This document shows positions 46,701 through 54,167 of a stretch of DNA of 64,000 nucleotides, piece after piece (positions within the stretch are counted from its first letter, which is position 1; every line of letters starts with the position of its first letter). Location of the stretch: the NCBI RefSeq assembly GCF_900103445.1, contig NZ_FNHS01000011.1, forward strand, positions 186,001 to 250,000, given 5' to 3'. Position numbers and translations under genes: made by a program. This DNA is from Methylobacterium phyllostachyos (GTDB lineage: Bacteria; Pseudomonadota; Alphaproteobacteria; Rhizobiales; Beijerinckiaceae). The notes beneath the pieces were generated by a model. That model saw nothing but the letters and a program-made list of their open reading frames with translations. It had not been told where the DNA came from and did not search any database.

Positions 46701-49700
46701 GCCACGACCCGCCCGATCACCTGGGGCCAGAACGGCGGCGGCCTCGACATCGCCGATCCCGCCAACACCTTCACCCTCGCCCAGGCCCTCGCCGGACCCG
46801 GCGGACTCACCAAGCTCGGCGCCGGAACCCTCGCCCTGGCCGGCACCAACACCTACACCGGCGCCACCACCCTCGCGGAAGGCACCCTCCTGGCGCAGGG
46901 CGGGCAGGCCATCGGCGATCTCAGCGCCGTCACCATCGCGGCCGGTGCCACCCTGGCGCTCGCCGACAGCGAGACCATCGGATCCCTCGCCGGGCAGGGC
47001 CGCGTCGCGCTGGGCTCCGCCCGCCTCACCGCCGGCGGGGACGACACCTCCACCACCTTCGCCGGCACCCTCGACGGAACCGGCGGCCTGACCAAGGCCG
47101 GCGCCGGCACCCTGACGCTGACCGGCGCCAGCACCTACACCGGCACTACCACCATCGCGGCCGGCACGCTCAGCCTCACCGCAACCGCCAGTCTCGCCGC
47201 CCCGGTGCTCACCCGGCCCGACAACGCCCTGGTCAACGCCGGAACCCTGGCGGGCGGGCTCACGAATGCCGGCACGGCGTTCAACAGCGGCGCCATCACG
47301 GGTGCCGTCACCAATATCGGCAGCCTGATAACCTCCGGCACGGTGGCGGGCGGGCTGACCAACACCGGCACGGTGCTGGCCAGCGCCGGCCGGATCGACG
47401 GTGCCATCCGCAACGACGCCGGGATCTTCACGGTCTCCGGGGCGGTGGCCAGCGACGGCACCTTCGCCAACGCCGCCAATGCCGGCTTGGTCGTCACCGG
47501 CGCCTACAATCTCGTCGGCGCGCTGACCAATGCCGGACTCGTCACGGTCGCTCGAACCGCCAGCCTCACGACCGCCGCAGGCGTCAGCAATTCCGGCACC
47601 CTGGCGAGCACCGGCACGATCGCCGGCGGCCTCACCAATGCCGGTCTGGCCTTCAACGACGGCGCCATCACCGGTGGCGTAGGCAACACCGGCACCCTGA
47701 CGAATTCCGGTCTGATCGCGGGTGGGCTGACCAACACCGGTACCATCACGGCCAGCGCCGGCCGGATCGACGGCGCCATCCGCAACGACGCCGGCACCCT
47801 GATCGTCTCCGGCACGGTCTTCAGCGACGCGGCCCTCGCCAATGCCCCCGGCGCGACGCTCGCGGTCACCGGCGCCTACAGCCTCGCCGGGCCGCTCACC
47901 AATACCGGCACCGTCGCGATCACCCGGACTGCCAGCCTCACGGCGCCCGCCGGCCTCGGCAATGCCGGCAGCCTCACGAATGGCGGGACGATCACCGGCG
48001 CGGTCGCGAATACCGGTACGCTCACGACCAGCGGAACCATCGCCGGCAGCCTTGCCAATGCCGGTCAGGCGGCCAACAGCGGTGCCGTCACGGGCGGTGT
48101 GTCGAACAGCGGCGCGCTTGCGACGAGCGGCACGATCGCGGGTGGGCTGACCAACACCGGCACCGTCACGGCCAGCGCCGGCCGGATCGACGGCGCCATC
48201 CGCAACGACGCCGGCACCCTGATCGTCTCCGGCACGGTCTCCAGCGACGCGGCCCTTGCCAATGCCCCCGGCGCCGCCCTCGCGGTCACCGGCGCCTACA
48301 GCCTCGCCGGGCCGCTCACCAATACCGGCACCGTTACGGTCGCCCAGACCGCCAGCCTCACGGCGCTCGCCGGCCTCGGCAATGCCGGCAGCCTCACGAA
48401 TGGCGGGACGATCACCGGCGCGGTCGCCAACACTGGTACGCTCTCGACCAGCGGAACCATCGCCGGCAGCCTCGCCAATGCCGGTCAGGCGGCCAATAGC
48501 GGTGCCGTCACGGGCGGCGTGTCGAACACCGGCACGCTCATTACCTCGGGCACGATCGCGGGCGGGTTGACCAATACGGGTACCGTCACGGCCTCGGTCG
48601 GCCGCCTCGACGGCGCGATCCGCAACGAGGCCGGCACGCTCGCCGTCACGGGGGCAGTGGCCAGCGACAGCACCTTCGCCAACGCCACGGGCGCGACGCT
48701 CGCCGTCACCGGCACCTACAGCCTCAGTGGGCTGCTCACCAACGTCGGCACCGTCGCGGTCACCGACGGCGGCCGCTTCCTGGCCGGCGGCATCGCCAAT
48801 GCCGGCCTGCTCACCGTGGCGCAGAATGCCAGCGTCGTCGACGACCTGCTCAACACCGGCCGCCTCGTCAACGCCGGCCACTACACCGCCGACGCCGTCA
48901 ACGCCGCCGGCGCAACGCTCGTCAACACCGGCACCTTCACCACCGTCTCGACGCCCTTCGCCAATGCCGGCACCCTGATCAGCTCCGGCACCCTGACGGG
49001 TGGGCTGGCCAACACCGGCCTCGTGCAGGCCTCGGGCGTGCTCGCGGGCGCGGTGAGCAACGCCCCCGGCGCCACGATCGCGCTCACCGGACCGACCACC
49101 GGCATCACCCGGCTCACCAACGACGGCAGCCTCGACCTCGGCCGCACCGACCTCGCGGTCGGCTCGCTGGCCGGCTCCACGCCCGAGGCCGTGCTGGGCA
49201 ACGGTCAGCTCACCGTCGGCGGCGACGGCACCTCCACCCTCTATGCCGGCCGGATCGTCGACGGCGCCACGCAGACCAGCCTGACCAAGGTCGGGTCTGG
49301 AACCCTGACCCTGTCGGGGCTCAGCCCCCTGTCCGGGCCGGTCCGTGTGCTCGGCGGCGAACTCGCCGTCACCGGAGCCCTGCCCAACGCCGCCCTCGCC
49401 ATGGGGCCCGGCAGCCTGCTCACCGGCGAGGCCCGGTTCGGCAGCGTGAGCCTCGGCACCGGCGCGACGCTCGCTCCAGGCATCGGCGCGGGGGCGCTGG
49501 GCCGGATCAGCGTGGCCGGTAACCTTAGCTTGGCGCCGGGGGCGCTCTACCGGGTCGACGCCACCGCGGACGGCCGCGCCGACCGGGTCGATGTCGGCGG
49601 CAGCGCCACGGTGGCGGGCGCCACCGTCCAGGCGGTCGCCGGCACCGGCCAATATGCCCCGCGTACCCGCTACACGATCCTGACCGCTTCGGGCGGCGTG

Positions 49701-50909
49701 CAGGGGCGGTTTGCCGGGGTGAGCAGCACCTTCGCCTTCCTGACCCCGTTCCTGGGCTACGCCCCCGACGCGGTCACGCTGACGCTGGCGCGCAACGACC
49801 TCGACTTTTCCGCGGTGGCGCAGACGGGCAACCAGCGTGCGGCGGCGGGGGCCGTGCAGGCGGGCGCGGTCGGCTCACCGCTCTACGACGCGGTGGCGAT
49901 GCTCTCGGCGCCCCAGGCGCGGGCGGCCTTCGCCGCGCTGTCTGGGGACGGGCATGCCACCCTCGCCTCGACCGTGTTCGCCAATGCGGGCCTTCTGCGC
50001 GAGGCGGTGCTCGATCGGCTGCGCTGGGACACGGCACCGGCGGCGCAGCCCGGCGACAGGCCGGAGACGGCCGTGAGCCTGTGGGGGCAGGGGCTCGGCA
50101 GCGTCGGGCACGTGCGCACGGACGGCAACGCCGCCGGGCTGTCGCGTTCCAGCGCGGGCTTCCTGCTGGGCCTGGATGCGCGGATCGACACGCCGCTCGG
50201 CGCCCTGCGCCTAGGCGCGGTCGGTGGCAACCTGGAGTCGAGCTTTGCCAGCCCGGCCCAGGTGCAGACCGGCGCGCTGACCAGCACGTTCGGGGGCATC
50301 TACGGCAGCCTGGAGGCGGGATCGCCCGTGCTGCGGTTCGGCGCGCTGGCGGCGGACGATCCGGCCCAGCTCCGGCGCGTGGTCGCGTTCCCGGGCCTGT
50401 CGGACAGCGCGACGGCGCGGCTGGGCGGGCACAGCGTGCAGGGCTTCGGCGAGGCGGGCTATCGGATCGGCCTGAGCGAGGCGGTGGACTTGGAGCCGTT
50501 CGCGGGCGGGGCGGTGGTGTCGGTCACGCGCGAGCGATTTGCAGAGCGGGGCGGTGCGGCCACGCTGGCCGGCTTCGGGCAGGACCACACGGTGCCGAGC
50601 GCCACGGCGGGCTTGCGGATGCAGGTGCAACTCGACCGCGACGGACCTGCGCCGGCCTTCGTGCACGGGATGATCGCCTACCGGCGGTCGTTCGGCGACC
50701 TAGTGCCGACTGTGCCGCTAGCTTTCCGCGGGACTGGGGCGCAGTTCACGAGCCGGGGCCTGCCGCTCGACCGGGACGCGCTGGTGAGCGAGGTCGGGCT
50801 CGGGGTGATGCTGGCGCCGGGCCTGAGCGCCGGGCTGTCCTACACCGGGCAGATCGGCGCCCGTGCCCAGGACCACGCCGCCAAGGGGAGCCTGGTCTAC
50901 AAATTCTGA
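43725..50909 (+). CDS. Autotransporter with amidase-signature passenger enzyme
   Basis: 2394 residues, GGAG seven bases before the ATG. A signal peptide ends near 'TAPAAAQA'. Residues about 120-640 are an amidase-signature domain: Lys206 in 'PVLLKMNIGT', the Ser cluster 283-285 in 'AGSSSGPS', and nucleophile Ser307 in 'GSQTSDSIIYPA', 24 residues after Ser283 as in peptide amidases; 'GLYALKPTAGLIS' follows. Beta-strand repeats (about 740-1160) share DNA with the divergent protease gene. Then comes a stalk of short 'LTNTGTV'-type repeats (about 1160-1700), more stalk, a linker (about 2040-2110, 'ALSGDGHATLAS'), and a 270-residue beta-barrel ending 'GSLVYKF'. A surface-exposed amidase is inferred; the substrate is unknown. 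Confidence 0.9.
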   Translation: MFLGLPASRGRLRVSGTLLGALWMTAPAAAQATDPQDQLALRDVVRAAYIRAGQIKTDAEIDALSVSARPLVTFDPRAATEADIVGLVGRLGLTDASVPKPPAPVSLTRTLSTDPLPDYGGVDLTGRTAVDLAGMLQRGETTSREIVLQYMYKIQQLDHAGPALRSVEQINPDILTLADQADAQRLEAQREGRTLPPLFGVPVLLKMNIGTADDLRTTAGSAALIGSRPATEATLVTGMREQGLLIMGRANMGQWAGLSSNNRSDTGGQTISPVDPSIAVAGSSSGPSIAAAMRFAPLTVGSQTSDSIIYPAQQQGLYALKPTAGLISTTGIAPYSQQIDTAGPMGNSVHDLALALNGMVKLDTIDTRSKDFVRPADYNAGLTGDLTGLKVGIYSATPTEDPQRPAQFNSVVGGMLTAANAAVVSLDRAGVDAAVKTAVLAMSDDDFAQFVKFVDASVAIPADPAGRAAFLNDIRQNFTDGARWVEAATNGAVQFYFYDAYVSISGYLAARVSSPDDYKSAFVRLLGDKFSRLNVDPKVYARTIDDLVAFAQKNPGLSGDAALAGLAAQKIGPSYATIDEFNRAYANWIRISTALMSNVRNALGVDAVIGFLGTDDDTNDGLGIFTFSTEQTSTSPQLNVPFQVDGTPANILIDANPYQEQTLLRIGQALQQQLNSDAFRQYQAVAPNPPATGYGDDQPDDNGPLLPLVLKNLDDHGRATRAHLLTTEMAPLVLDVGGATMVPHFDGRISGNGGLIKDGTGIQLLTGTSDFTGGVFVWQGGLAVDKTEALGDSSNTVTLENKSALIATRSFALGRPVILNDGGTLGALAGATLTEDAVVSGNGGLSKTGQGRLILQADNTYTGGTQILAGTVSVSREANLGQAYGAVTIGDGAALEATASFTSTRPFTLEGASGLAVDPAQTLTVSNTVSGPGTLIKLGDGTLTLSGTNTFSGGVTFAGGTLSVARDANLGAAASPLTFDGGTLQITGTAFTATTRPITWGQNGGGLDIADPANTFTLAQALAGPGGLTKLGAGTLALAGTNTYTGATTLAEGTLLAQGGQAIGDLSAVTIAAGATLALADSETIGSLAGQGRVALGSARLTAGGDDTSTTFAGTLDGTGGLTKAGAGTLTLTGASTYTGTTTIAAGTLSLTATASLAAPVLTRPDNALVNAGTLAGGLTNAGTAFNSGAITGAVTNIGSLITSGTVAGGLTNTGTVLASAGRIDGAIRNDAGIFTVSGAVASDGTFANAANAGLVVTGAYNLVGALTNAGLVTVARTASLTTAAGVSNSGTLASTGTIAGGLTNAGLAFNDGAITGGVGNTGTLTNSGLIAGGLTNTGTITASAGRIDGAIRNDAGTLIVSGTVFSDAALANAPGATLAVTGAYSLAGPLTNTGTVAITRTASLTAPAGLGNAGSLTNGGTITGAVANTGTLTTSGTIAGSLANAGQAANSGAVTGGVSNSGALATSGTIAGGLTNTGTVTASAGRIDGAIRNDAGTLIVSGTVSSDAALANAPGAALAVTGAYSLAGPLTNTGTVTVAQTASLTALAGLGNAGSLTNGGTITGAVANTGTLSTSGTIAGSLANAGQAANSGAVTGGVSNTGTLITSGTIAGGLTNTGTVTASVGRLDGAIRNEAGTLAVTGAVASDSTFANATGATLAVTGTYSLSGLLTNVGTVAVTDGGRFLAGGIANAGLLTVAQNASVVDDLLNTGRLVNAGHYTADAVNAAGATLVNTGTFTTVSTPFANAGTLISSGTLTGGLANTGLVQASGVLAGAVSNAPGATIALTGPTTGITRLTNDGSLDLGRTDLAVGSLAGSTPEAVLGNGQLTVGGDGTSTLYAGRIVDGATQTSLTKVGSGTLTLSGLSPLSGPVRVLGGELAVTGALPNAALAMGPGSLLTGEARFGSVSLGTGATLAPGIGAGALGRISVAGNLSLAPGALYRVDATADGRADRVDVGGSATVAGATVQAVAGTGQYAPRTRYTILTASGGVQGRFAGVSSTFAFLTPFLGYAPDAVTLTLARNDLDFSAVAQTGNQRAAAGAVQAGAVGSPLYDAVAMLSAPQARAAFAALSGDGHATLASTVFANAGLLREAVLDRLRWDTAPAAQPGDRPETAVSLWGQGLGSVGHVRTDGNAAGLSRSSAGFLLGLDARIDTPLGALRLGAVGGNLESSFASPAQVQTGALTSTFGGIYGSLEAGSPVLRFGALAADDPAQLRRVVAFPGLSDSATARLGGHSVQGFGEAGYRIGLSEAVDLEPFAGGAVVSVTRERFAERGGAATLAGFGQDHTVPSATAGLRMQVQLDRDGPAPAFVHGMIAYRRSFGDLVPTVPLAFRGTGAQFTSRGLPLDRDALVSEVGLGVMLAPGLSAGLSYTGQIGARAQDHAAKGSLVYKF
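46526..47174 (+). repeat. Right arm of the 649-bp inverted repeat
   Basis: Gapless counterpart of the reverse complement of 39757-40405; about 11 of 216 encoded residues differ. The 6.1 kb between the arms contains both catalytic domains, both start codons and the shared promoter region. Confidence 0.9.
47721..48560 (+). repeat. Two tandem 420-bp repeats in the amidase autotransporter stalk
   Basis: 'ggtgggctgaccaacaccgg' begins at 47721 and again at 48141, and a third, partial copy starts at 48561 ('ggcgggttgaccaatacggg'). Each unit encodes 140 residues including 'GRIDGAIRNDAGTLIVSG' and 'GSLTNGGTITGAVANTGTL'. Copies one and two differ at only a few positions; a more divergent unit lies upstream from about 47348. 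Confidence 0.88.
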
Positions 50910-51193
50910 GAGCTTGGCGGAGATCACACTGGGATCCGACAGAATTTCGGGGCGACAACTCGAATGGACGCGGAAAGGAGAGAAGCATGGGCGGTGCGCA
51001 AGCGTCCTGCGCATCCGGGGTCATGCGCAGGGGCGGCGGTTCGTGAACGTCCACCGCAGCCTCGACCGGGCGACGTGGTGCCCGTGCAACGGCAGCCGCA
51101 TCCTGGATGAGGCGTCGCTTTAGCGGGCGATTCCCGATGACGTTGCTTTCAAAACTTAATCGTGGACGGGCGAATACATATTTGGTTGCTTGA

Positions 51194-51556
51194 AGCTGCC
51201 CATGGAATGCTATTCCTCCGGAGCCGGCTTCCCGCCTGACGGCCGCCGAGCTGCGGCAGCGCTATGCCCGCCTCATCGATGAGCGCGCGCTGGCCGGCGC
51301 TTTCCTGGAACTCGGCGAGACGGCGCTCGCCTCCCGGCAGGGGAGCACGGCCTTCCGCGCCTTCGAGGAGGCCGATCCGGTCACGAGCGCGGATGCGGCC
51401 TGGCAGCTCGCGCGCTTCTACGACCCCGGCAACGCCGACGCGGCGTACCGCGAGGCGGCGCGGCCCGACATCGTGCGGGCCGCCTACTACTACGCCCTGT
51501 GGCGCAACCGCTCCCCCCGCCACACCGAGGCACTTCGGACGCTGTGCGACGGCTAA
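51194..51556 (+). pseudogene. Truncated repeat-domain fragment upstream of the caspase-like gene
   Basis: This frame reads 'LTAAELRQRYARLIDERALA', 'SADAAWQLARFYDP' and 'AAYYYALWRNRSPRHTEAL' before a TAA at 51554. The composition is clearly coding and resembles helical Sel1/TPR-like repeats. It has no start codon (an in-frame TGA at 51191 precedes it), so the 5' part is missing. It overlaps the start of the next coding frame, consistent with a single gene broken by a frameshift near 51545. Confidence 0.6.
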
Positions 51557-53126
51557 CGCCGACGAGGAGGCCTATCGCAAGCGCCTGCGCGACCTCGGCT
51601 TCGAGGTGTGGACGGTCGGGGCGGCCGACCGTCCGCAGCTGGATCGCGGATTGCGCGAGGCCGTCGGTCGCCTGCCGGAGGACGCCCAGGTGGCGGTCTT
51701 CGCCCTCGGGCCGAGCATCGGCGGCGCCGACGACACCTATCTGATGCCGCAGGACACCCCGTCCGATGCCGGACAGCGCCCGGGCCTGCTCGACAGCGAG
51801 GGCGTGCGGCTGAGCGACGTGCTGCGCCGCATCGCCCGACGCCGGACCCGCGAACTCGTCGTCATGATCGATGAGTGTCAATCCGCGGCGGGCGGGCGTT
51901 GCGACTTCGATGCCGCGGCGGGGAGTTCCGGGGCGAGCGTCATCGGCGCCGAGCGCGCCGGCCGCCGCACTGCCTCGGGCGCGCCGCTCGCGGGCCGGGC
52001 CTCGCTGCGCGATCCCATGCTCGCCGCGATGGCGCAGGAGGGCGAGACCTTCCTGCAGTCGCACGAAACCCTGAAGCGGGGCCTCGCCGGCAGCGATCTG
52101 GAGCCCCGGGCGAGCGGCGCGCTCACCACGTCGTTCGCCTTCATCCCACAGGGGTTCTTCGCGGGCCTGCGGACGGAGTGCAACAAGATCGACCCGAATG
52201 CAGAGCCGGCCGCGCTGCGCGGGGCGAACCTCGATCCCGCGATCCGCGCCTGCGAGGCGATGACGGGAACCTATCCCTATGCCCGTCCCTTCGAGGATCG
52301 GCTGCAGGCGGGGCGGGAGCAGCGGGCGTATCAGCGGGCGGTCGCCTCCTGCGACGACCCCACGGCCACCGCGAGCTACAGCGCGTCCTACCCGGCTGGG
52401 CGCTTCCGCGCCCTTGTCGATACCTTCGTGGTCGAGTGCGGCCGCACGCGGGATCGCCAGGACGAAGCCCGCCGCCAGCAGGCGGACGAGGCCCGGCGTC
52501 AGGAGGAGGACAGGCGGAGACGGCAGGACGAGAGGGATCGGCAATGGGAGGAGGAGCGGCGCCAGCGCGAGCAGGACGAGCAGCGCCGCCTGGAGGAGGA
52601 GCGGCGCCAGCGTGAGCTGCAGCAGCGCACCACGGTCGGAAGCGCCTCCGGCTGGACGCTCAACTACTCGACCAACCTGCTCGAGATCTCGCCGACGGCG
52701 AACGACCAGTACGATCCGCAGAAGCAGACCTACACGACGATCTGGCACTCGCGCCAGCACGGCGAGCAGGTGGTGATGTACGTGCAGGTCAGCCCGAACG
52801 AGCGGTGCGGCAACGCGCAACAGTTCATCACCGAGCAGATCCGGCCGCGCCGGAGCCAGATCAGCCGCGCGCAGGAGGTCAATACGTCGCCGGTCCGCGC
52901 CGGGTTCGTGCTCGAAGGCCGCGGCACGGCCGTCGCGCAGGGCAGCTTCGACGACCGGGGCTTCTACGACTTCGCGACGATCCGGCGCGACGACCGCAGC
53001 ACGATCACGAATATCGGGGGGCGTTTTCCCGCCGAGTTCGGCGACCTGTACCGCGCCGAACTGCTCCGCATGATGAACTCAATGCAGCTGCCCAACCGGG
53101 ACGTCTTTAACAATCGCTGCAGCTGA
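51540..53126 (+). CDS. Caspase-like domain protein, 5'-damaged and probably inactive
   Basis: Coding character in this frame starts near 51540 with 'EEAYRKRLRDLGFEVWTVGA', the second strand-helix unit of a C14 caspase-like fold. It continues 'LPEDAQVAVFALGPSIGGAD' (normally ...GHG, so the catalytic His is lost) and 'LVVMIDECQSAA' (catalytic Cys position kept). A charged coiled coil of Arg/Glu/Gln repeats (52450-52630) follows, then a C-terminal domain of about 165 residues ('GWTLNYSTNLLEIS') without known family. No ATG lies at the true start; the open frame extends to 51264, but that part is out of phase with the real coding frame. Probably a pseudogene or a product of frameshift. Confidence 0.55.
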   Translation, partial: RCATANADEEAYRKRLRDLGFEVWTVGAADRPQLDRGLREAVGRLPEDAQVAVFALGPSIGGADDTYLMPQDTPSDAGQRPGLLDSEGVRLSDVLRRIARRRTRELVVMIDECQSAAGGRCDFDAAAGSSGASVIGAERAGRRTASGAPLAGRASLRDPMLAAMAQEGETFLQSHETLKRGLAGSDLEPRASGALTTSFAFIPQGFFAGLRTECNKIDPNAEPAALRGANLDPAIRACEAMTGTYPYARPFEDRLQAGREQRAYQRAVASCDDPTATASYSASYPAGRFRALVDTFVVECGRTRDRQDEARRQQADEARRQEEDRRRRQDERDRQWEEERRQREQDEQRRLEEERRQRELQQRTTVGSASGWTLNYSTNLLEISPTANDQYDPQKQTYTTIWHSRQHGEQVVMYVQVSPNERCGNAQQFITEQIRPRRSQISRAQEVNTSPVRAGFVLEGRGTAVAQGSFDDRGFYDFATIRRDDRSTITNIGGRFPAEFGDLYRAELLRMMNSMQLPNRDVFNNRCS

Positions 53127-53170
53127 GAGCGCTGAGCTGCCCAAGGAACCGAAAGCGGGACGGATCGATC

Positions 53171-53764
53171 ATGCGCGCGCCCTTACTCGGCCTCACCGTT
53201 TGTGCGCGCGCCTGCCTGATGGCGGCGATGGCGCTCGCAAGCCCCGCCGCTTTGGCCGATGCCGCCCAGGATTGTCGATCGGGGAGCCCGGAGATGCGCG
53301 TCGGCGGATGCGGTCGCCTCTTGGCCGAGGCCCGGACACCGCGGCAGCGCGCGATTGCACTCGATGGGCGTTGCTGGGCAAACATCGACCGCGGTGCGTT
53401 CGTGGATGCCCTGGCGGATTGCAACAGCGCCATCCGGGCGGACGATCAATACCCCTACGCCTTCCACAACCGCGGGGTCGCCTATGCCGGCCTGCAGAAC
53501 CCGAGCGCTGCGATCGCCGATTTCAACCGCGCGCTGGCGATGCGGCCGACCTTCTCGAATACGCTCATCAACAGGGCGAAAGCTAATATCACCCTCGGAA
53601 ACACGCAGGCAGCCGTTCGAGATTACGAAGAGGTTCTTCGTCTGAAGCCTGATAACGAGGAAGCCAAGAGTGCCCTGAATGGGCTGCGGACGGCCGCCGG
53701 CACATCGCCATCGCCATCGCCCAACATGAATAATTCCCTCTGCGGCAGTATTGGGTGCAACTAG
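53171..53764 (+). CDS. Secreted tetratricopeptide-repeat protein
   Basis: 197 residues. A signal segment ('CLMAAMALASPAALA') is followed by two or three TPR units at about residues 60-165 ('YPYAFHNRGVAYAGLQNPSA', 'AAVRDYEEVLRLKPDNEEAK'). The tail is Ser/Pro/Asn-rich with two Cys. A periplasmic scaffold or assembly role is inferred. It follows the caspase-like gene by 44 bases on the same strand. Confidence 0.75.
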   Translation: MRAPLLGLTVCARACLMAAMALASPAALADAAQDCRSGSPEMRVGGCGRLLAEARTPRQRAIALDGRCWANIDRGAFVDALADCNSAIRADDQYPYAFHNRGVAYAGLQNPSAAIADFNRALAMRPTFSNTLINRAKANITLGNTQAAVRDYEEVLRLKPDNEEAKSALNGLRTAAGTSPSPSPNMNNSLCGSIGCN

Positions 53765-54167
53765 CTCTCGCCCCAGACGGTTCGATTGATCTTGATCGTT
53801 CCCACCAGATACTTGGCTTTCGGCAAACGTCGATTCCTTGAAGCACAATCAGACAAGATGCTCACGAGAATCTACTCTTACGGCCCCGCACCATTCGATC
53901 GGTGATCGTTGGATATGCCCGGCCGACTCGCAGCGCAGGACGTTTCCCTCGCTGGCCGCCTGCGCGGTCTGTCTCAGCCGCCCCCGTTGCGGACAGCCTG
54001 CGCGGAGGAGTCGAATGCGCGGGCCGGATCGGTCAAACGCGGTCAGCACGGACCAGCTCGACCATCTGACGGGGGACCTCGGCCGGGTATGGCGGGCGGC
54101 TCTTCAGCCTTGGAAGACCACCTCGCGCGAAGGCGATCTCGGCGTCCACCAAACCGGGTGATCCCAA
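53765..54167. other. Convergent gap without a gene
   Basis: 403 bases between the TPR gene and the end of the ABC/amide operon. No coding frame or strong hairpin recognised. Confidence 0.4.

Noticed and set aside
44496..49652. 1718-codon open frame opposite the amidase autotransporter
   Set aside because: Antisense shadow of the repeat-rich coding strand; the sense frame has clear catalytic, repeat and barrel domains.
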